Positions 8,016-11,354 of a DNA stretch of 11,354 bases are shown piece by piece. The stretch lies in contig DLVV01000346.1 of the NCBI GenBank assembly GCA_003445035.1, forward strand, positions 1-11,354, given 5' to 3'. Origin of the DNA: Planctomycetaceae bacterium (GTDB lineage: Bacteria > Planctomycetota > Planctomycetia > Planctomycetales > Planctomycetaceae). Positions within the stretch are counted from its first letter, which is position 1. The number at the start of each line of letters is the position of its first letter. The translations under genes were made by a program, and so were the position numbers. The notes beneath the pieces were generated by a model that ran no database searches, had not been told where the DNA came from, and worked only from the letters and a program-made list of their open reading frames with translations.

Positions 8016-9242
8016 CTACAGCGACGACAACGGTCCGACCGTCGCGGTGCTGACCGCATCCAGCGGATACTCTGCCAGCAACTGGCCGATGTCATCAACG
8101 GTGATCCCGGCGACCGTATCCAGGTCATCCTGCACCGAACGGTACTGTCCCAGGTAGACCCAGTTGATGCCCAGTGCTCCCAGCCGGCCCATCGGGCGTT
8201 CGCTGCGGAGCACGATGGCCGAGGCGATCCGGTTCTGGGCCTGCTCGAGTTCGGTCGGGCTGATCCCCTCGCGGTTGACCTGATCGTAGACCGAGTGGAT
8301 TCGCTCAAGATTCTCGCCGACGGTCTCGGGGCGACACCCGAGGTAGGTCAGCCAGGTGCCGGTTCCGTCGTAGTCGTTGTAGGCCAGGTCGGCACTCTCG
8401 GCGTGGCCGGGATCGACCAGTTCCCAGTACAGCCGGCTGCTGGAGTGGTCACCGACGATCACGCCCAGCAGTTCGGCCGCGTACCTCAGGCGATGGTCGG
8501 CGGCCGGCGCCGGGGCCAGTTGCATCACGTGCTGTTGCAGGGACGAAGGCCGCTCGATGACCTGGGTCTGCCCACCCACCGGGGGAGCCGACGTGTCGCG
8601 TTGGATCCGCCCCCCGGGAAAACTGCCGCAGTGCTCTTCAACCAGCCGACACACGTCGTCCCAGTCGGCTCGCCCGGCGACCACCAGCACCATGTTGCCG
8701 GTGCGGTAGTGGTCGGCGTGGTACTGCCGCATGGACTCGGCGGTGAGAGCCGAAACGCTGTCGCTGGTTCCGAGGATCTTCCAGCCCAGGGGATGGGTGG
8801 GAAAGTGAGCCTGCATGGCCTGTTCGTAGGCGGTGAAGGTCGGCTGGTCGTCGTACATGCCGATCTCCTCCAGGATGACGTTCTTCTCCATCTCGAAGTC
8901 GTCCTGTCGCAGCGACGGGTAGAGCAGCGTCGAGAGCATCTCGATGGCGTTCGGCAGGTACTCGGGCAGGATCGCCGCGTAGAACTGGGTCACCTCCTCG
9001 CTGGTCGACGCGTTGTAGTTGGCTCCGAGCTCGTCGAAGATCCGGTTGACGTCGTCGGCGGTGTAAACGTCGTTGCCCTTGAAGGCCATGTGTTCCAGGA
9101 AGTGGCTGACACCCGAGACGTCCTCGGTTTCGTCACGCGATCCGGTCCGGACAAAGACGCCCGTCGCCACACTCTGGGCCGCCTGGTTCAGCTCGGCAAT
9201 CACCGTCAACCCGTTTTCCAGCGTGGTCTCATGAAATTCCAC
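8016..9242 (-). CDS. M16 family zinc peptidase, catalytic subunit
   Basis: A 408-residue M16 metallopeptidase. The inverted zinc motif HFLEH is at residues 47-51 (His47, Glu50, His51), and Glu126 in VILEEIGMYDD, 74 residues later, matches the third zinc ligand. The C-terminal half has the M16 fold (residues about 235-400) but not the usual RGLxYS segment; the corresponding region reads SSSRLYWELV. It would cleave peptides inside a clam-shaped chamber formed with a second M16 subunit, probably the upstream gene product. There is no signal peptide, so it is likely cytoplasmic. I chose the GTG start at 9242 because GGAGGT lies 5 bp before it and the protein then begins in the conserved first strand (EFHETTLENGLTV). 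This start overlaps the upstream gene by 14 bp, implying translational coupling. A TTG at 9278 is in frame but has no ribosome site. A hairpin terminator follows the stop. Confidence 0.93.
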   Translation of the reverse strand: MEFHETTLENGLTVIAELNQAAQSVATGVFVRTGSRDETEDVSGVSHFLEHMAFKGNDVYTADDVNRIFDELGANYNASTSEEVTQFYAAILPEYLPNAIEMLSTLLYPSLRQDDFEMEKNVILEEIGMYDDQPTFTAYEQAMQAHFPTHPLGWKILGTSDSVSALTAESMRQYHADHYRTGNMVLVVAGRADWDDVCRLVEEHCGSFPGGRIQRDTSAPPVGGQTQVIERPSSLQQHVMQLAPAPAADHRLRYAAELLGVIVGDHSSSRLYWELVDPGHAESADLAYNDYDGTGTWLTYLGCRPETVGENLERIHSVYDQVNREGISPTELEQAQNRIASAIVLRSERPMGRLGALGINWVYLGQYRSVQDDLDTVAGITVDDIGQLLAEYPLDAVSTATVGPLSSL

Positions 9243-10473
9243 CGGAGACCTCCAGAGGTTCGGGGCCAATCGTGACAACGGTGAAGTCGCGGGCCGGGTG
9301 CGCGTGGATGTACTCCAGCACCGTGTCGACGGTCAACGATTCGATCTTGCCGCGGACCTCGTCGAGAGTCGTGACGCGACCGAGATGGAACCAGTCGCGG
9401 GCGACCGAGCCGGCCCGCGAGATGGTCGATTCCTGCTCCATGATCAGGGCGCTCTTGGCCCGGGCCTGGCAGCGTTCCAGTTCACCCGGCTCGATGCCCT
9501 CGGCCAGCCGCTGCATCTCGGCCAGCGTCACGTCGAGCGTCTCCTGGGCGCGTTCGGCGGTGGTGCCGGCGTAGGCCAGCACCCGCGCGTGATACGGCAG
9601 GCTGTTGAGCACGGCCGAGATCGAATAGCACAGGCCACGGCGTTCGCGAACCTCGGTGAACAACCGGGCGCTCATGCCACCGCTGAGCACCCCGACGGAG
9701 GCCCAGGCGGTGTAGTAGTCCTCGTGGCGATAGGGCACCGCCTCGTAAGCGATGCCGATGTGGGTCTGGGTCGAATCGTGGGCGATGTGCTCGATGACGG
9801 GAGTGTACTCGCCGTCAACCAACTCCGTCTCGGACCCCTCCTCCCATCCGCCGAACGCTTCTTCGACGACCGGCAGGATCTCATCGGGTTCGACCCCACC
9901 GGCCACACCCAGGATCGCCCCGTTGGGCCGCACCAGTTGCCGGTAGTGATCGACGACGTCCGACGAGGAGATGTCGGGCAGTTGTTCAAGTTGTCCGTAG
10001 GTGGGGGTACCCCAGGGTGCGGGGAAGCAACGGCGGCGGAGTTCGACCATCAGTTGCTGTCGGGGCTCGTCCTGCATGGCACGCAGGGTCATCTCCAGGC
10101 CCTCGCGGACGGCGTCGAACTGGTCGGCCGGGAGGTGGGGTTTGCGCAGGATGTCCCCGTAGACGGCCAGGGCCTGGGGCAGCCGATCGGCAACGGTGGC
10201 ACCGGAAAAGCCCAGGTGCTTGACGCCGACCGATTCACTGCGCTGCAGCCCGAGGTTGTCGAGCGTGGCAGTCAACTGGCGGCTGTCCAGTGAACCGGCA
10301 CCACGGAGAATCAGTTCGCTGAGAATGGCCGCGGTGCCGTTGCGACCCTGCGGTTCGTGCACGCTGCCGCCAGGGACCAGGAACGAGAACGCAGCCGAAC
10401 GGACGTCGCGCATCGGCTCGACGATCACCGTCAGGCCGTTGTCGAGCGTGTGGATCGTGGCCGTCGAGGACAT
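9229..10473 (-). CDS. M16 family peptidase-like subunit lacking the zinc motif
   Basis: A 414-residue M16-fold protein. The N-terminal half opens with the family strand (IHTLDNGLTVIVEP, 7-20), but where HxxEH should be it reads AAILSEL (about 48-54), so the zinc ligands are gone and it should be catalytically inactive alone. The C-terminal half keeps GGMSARLFTEVRE (265-277) and RGLCYSISA (279-287), which carries the Arg/Tyr elements that bind the substrate backbone in M16B enzymes. It is therefore the likely non-catalytic partner of the next gene product, in the way known for heterodimeric bacterial M16B proteases and mitochondrial processing peptidase. No signal peptide is visible. The ATG has no clear ribosome site. 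Its stop overlaps the next start by 14 bp, and it follows the GNAT gene after 92 bp. Family is firm; the partner role is inferred. Confidence 0.92.
   Translation of the reverse strand: MSSTATIHTLDNGLTVIVEPMRDVRSAAFSFLVPGGSVHEPQGRNGTAAILSELILRGAGSLDSRQLTATLDNLGLQRSESVGVKHLGFSGATVADRLPQALAVYGDILRKPHLPADQFDAVREGLEMTLRAMQDEPRQQLMVELRRRCFPAPWGTPTYGQLEQLPDISSSDVVDHYRQLVRPNGAILGVAGGVEPDEILPVVEEAFGGWEEGSETELVDGEYTPVIEHIAHDSTQTHIGIAYEAVPYRHEDYYTAWASVGVLSGGMSARLFTEVRERRGLCYSISAVLNSLPYHARVLAYAGTTAERAQETLDVTLAEMQRLAEGIEPGELERCQARAKSALIMEQESTISRAGSVARDWFHLGRVTTLDEVRGKIESLTVDTVLEYIHAHPARDFTVVTIGPEPLEVSGGIS
9248..9253 (-). promoter_or_regulatory. Ribosome binding site of the M16 zinc peptidase
   Basis: A perfect GGAGGT on the minus strand sits inside the last codons of the upstream M16 gene, 5 bp before the GTG at 9242. 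It fixes that start over the in-frame TTG at 9278. Confidence 0.7.
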
Positions 10474-10543
10474 GGGACCGACACGAGGGGAAGAATCGGG
10501 CGACCGACCGAGTGTATCGCAGGGCTTCCAGCTTCACCATCCG

Positions 10544-10556
10544 CCGCCAGTGGCGG
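10544..10556. repeat. Short palindrome between the GNAT and M16 genes
   Basis: CCGCCA-G-TGGCGG is a perfect 13-base palindrome 9 bp after the GNAT stop codon. No T-run follows it on the minus strand, so readthrough into the M16 genes is expected. It may be an mRNA-stabilising hairpin or chance. Confidence 0.3.
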
Positions 10557-10565
10557 GATCGATCC

Positions 10566-11114
10566 TCACACCCGGGCCGCTTCGACCTTCACGGCCTTGT
10601 ACATCGTACGGACCAGCCGGAATCCCAGCGAATCGTACAACGACACGGCCGGCAGATTCTCGGCGGTGACCTCCAGGTACACCCGCTCGAGCCCCACATC
10701 ACGAAACCCGGCGAGGTTCTTCAGCACCAGCGAACGCCCCAGCCCCAGGCCCCGGCAATCGGGCACAACACCGACATTCTGTATCGCCCCCAGCGAGCGG
10801 CTGTGAGCCAGACCCTGGATGGTGCCGGCATCGCCGTCGGGGCCGACGATCAGCCACGTGGTTTCGGGCCGAAAACTCCGCTGCCTGGTGATCTCGCGCA
10901 TCAGTTTCCGGCACCCGGTGAACTCACCGAGACAGGGAAACACGCGCGAGTCGATCTCGTCACAAAAACTCTGCAACTTGACCTGGGCGTGCCGTTCCAG
11001 GTCCTCGGAGTCCCAAGGCCTGAAGTGGAAGCCGTCGGGGAGCATCGGTTCCGGCAGATCGACATTCCCGAGGTCGATCTCCATCCGAAACCGTCGATAG
11101 TAGGCCACACCCAT
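10566..11114 (-). CDS. GNAT family N-acetyltransferase
   Basis: A 182-residue single-domain GNAT protein, which transfers an acetyl group from acetyl-CoA to an amine. The acetyl-CoA pyrophosphate loop is NVGVVPDCRGLGLG at 113-126 (R/QxxGxG/A type), followed by the helix carrying LVLKNLAGF at 129-137; YLEVTAENLPAVSLYDSLGF at 146-165 is the usual last motif, with Tyr160 a candidate general acid. The N-terminal part (YYRRFRMEIDL at 5-15, DEIDSRVFPCLG at 52-63) resembles planctomycete GNAT proteins of unknown substrate. I prefer the ATG at 11114 because GGGAGT lies 6 bp upstream (11121-11126). The in-frame ATG at 11141 lacks a ribosome site and would fall only a few bases after the predicted transcription start. 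It heads a probable operon with the two M16 genes. The acceptor could be a protein or a small amine. Confidence 0.9.
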   Translation of the reverse strand: MGVAYYRRFRMEIDLGNVDLPEPMLPDGFHFRPWDSEDLERHAQVKLQSFCDEIDSRVFPCLGEFTGCRKLMREITRQRSFRPETTWLIVGPDGDAGTIQGLAHSRSLGAIQNVGVVPDCRGLGLGRSLVLKNLAGFRDVGLERVYLEVTAENLPAVSLYDSLGFRLVRTMYKAVKVEAARV

Positions 11115-11144
11115 GGCGGCACTCCCAACTGCCTGACGCATCAG

Positions 11145-11152
11145 AACCGGTT
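11145..11152. promoter_or_regulatory. Palindrome at the predicted transcription start of the GNAT-M16 operon
   Basis: AACCGGTT is a perfect 8-base palindrome, imperfectly extended to 11143-11158 (AGAA ... TTCT). It falls just downstream of the -10 box, at the predicted start of transcription near 11147. The position would suit a repressor operator; no regulator gene is in the window. Confidence 0.25.
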
Positions 11153-11153
11153 G

Positions 11154-11184
11154 ATTCTACCACCGTTGTTGCCCGAGGTGTCAA
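11154..11184 (-). promoter_or_regulatory. Sigma70-type promoter of the GNAT-M16 operon
   Basis: On the minus strand there is a perfect TTGACA (-35, 11179-11184), a 19-bp spacer, and TAGAAT (-10, 11154-11159, 5 of 6 consensus). The spacer is at the long end of what works. Predicted initiation near 11147 gives a leader of about 33 bases to the ATG at 11114. This agrees with the ribosome site at 11121-11126 and argues against the ATG at 11141. Confidence 0.55.
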
Positions 11185-11200
11185 CGAGTTCGGGGGGAAC

Positions 11201-11229
11201 TTCTCACGCATGAACCGACCGACTACAAT
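11201..11229 (+). promoter_or_regulatory. Probable promoter of the tRNA gene
   Basis: TTCTCA (-35, 4 of 6 consensus), a 17-bp spacer and TACAAT (-10, 5 of 6) end 26 bp before the tRNA-like sequence. It is divergent from the GNAT promoter in the same gap of about 140 bp. Confidence 0.4.
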
Positions 11230-11255
11230 GTCGACCCCCGGAATCGGGGACACTC

Positions 11256-11328
11256 GGCGGAGTAGCTCAGTTGGTTAGAGCAGCGGAATCATAATCCACG
11301 TGGGGGGGGTTGAGTCCATCCTCCGCTA
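11256..11328 (+). tRNA. tRNA-Met (CAT)-like gene with a degraded 3' half
   Basis: A cloverleaf can be drawn. The acceptor stem is GGCGGAG (11256-11262) with CTCCGCT (11321-11327, one G-U at the end). The D arm is GCTC/GAGC with a normal loop. The anticodon stem is GCGGA/TCCAC around loop ATCATAA, anticodon CAT at 11290-11292; a following A at 11328 is the discriminator. CCA is not encoded. Several features are abnormal: a C-A mismatch in the anticodon stem (11284/11298), a T-loop of only 6 bases reading TTGAGT so that the invariant C56 is absent, and a G-A mismatch in the T stem (11307/11318). The 5' half looks intact. It is either a decaying tRNA, or a normal one spoiled by poor sequence near the end of the contig. 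CAT could also be an Ile2 tRNA; elongator Met is more likely from overall resemblance. Confidence 0.65.
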
Positions 11329-11354
11329 CTCTCTTTGACCTATAAATGAGTGGA

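Noticed and set aside
9243-9278. TTG at 9278 as start of the M16 zinc peptidase
   Set aside because: There is no ribosome site before it, it would increase the overlap with the upstream gene to 50 bp, and the perfect GGAGGT at 9248-9253 points to the GTG at 9242.
8295-10293. Long plus-strand frames (8295-9275, 9298-10293) opposite the M16 genes
   Set aside because: They mirror the well-supported M16 genes, have low-complexity Gly/Val/Arg composition and contain no recognisable domain.
10544-10556. Palindrome after the GNAT gene as a transcription terminator
   Set aside because: The perfect CCGCCA/TGGCGG symmetry leaves a very short loop and is not followed by a T-run in the direction of transcription.

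Overview
The window looks like chromosomal DNA from a planctomycete (phylum Planctomycetota). The strongest evidence is the adjacent pair at the left: a DUF1501 protein and a large cytochrome-c/DUF1549/DUF1553 ('PSD1') protein, an arrangement that is greatly expanded in planctomycetes and rare elsewhere. The GC-rich codon use, and a GNAT acetyltransferase whose N-terminus resembles planctomycete homologues I recall, fit this. I see no insertion sequence, phage gene, CRISPR array or restriction system.

Layout. (1) Positions 1-4366, minus strand: a secreted PSD1-type protein (1277-4366) followed by a DUF1501 protein (1-1271, cut by the window edge). They are 5 bp apart and the downstream gene starts at GTG, so they look like one transcription unit. 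(2) Positions 4530-6476, plus strand: a KefB/KefC-like monovalent cation:proton antiporter with a C-terminal RCK regulatory module, divergent from PSD1. (3) Positions 6480-7913, minus strand: an exported M20-family amidohydrolase, tail-to-tail with the antiporter and only 3 bp away. (4) Positions 8016-11114, minus strand: a probable three-gene operon of GNAT acetyltransferase, M16 peptidase-like subunit without a zinc motif, and M16 zinc peptidase. It has a recognisable sigma70-type promoter at its head (11154-11184) and a hairpin terminator 2 bp after its last stop codon (7991-8013). (5) Positions 11201-11328, plus strand: a promoter and a tRNA-Met(CAT)-like sequence whose 3' half is degraded, close to the end of the window.

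How the genes may work together. The DUF1501/PSD1 pair is probably a functional unit acting outside the cytoplasm, but the biochemistry of these families is poorly established. The two M16 proteins have complementary defects: one has the HxxEH zinc site, the other keeps the Arg/Tyr substrate-binding pair. This is the pattern expected of a heterodimeric M16B protease. The antiporter and the amidohydrolase have no obvious link to their neighbours.

The window is mostly ordinary core planctomycete sequence. The points most worth a second look are the damaged tRNA, the complementary M16 pair, the acidic-residue variation in the antiporter core, and the non-consensus export signal of the DUF1501 protein. 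I do not see convincing evidence for an undescribed system.
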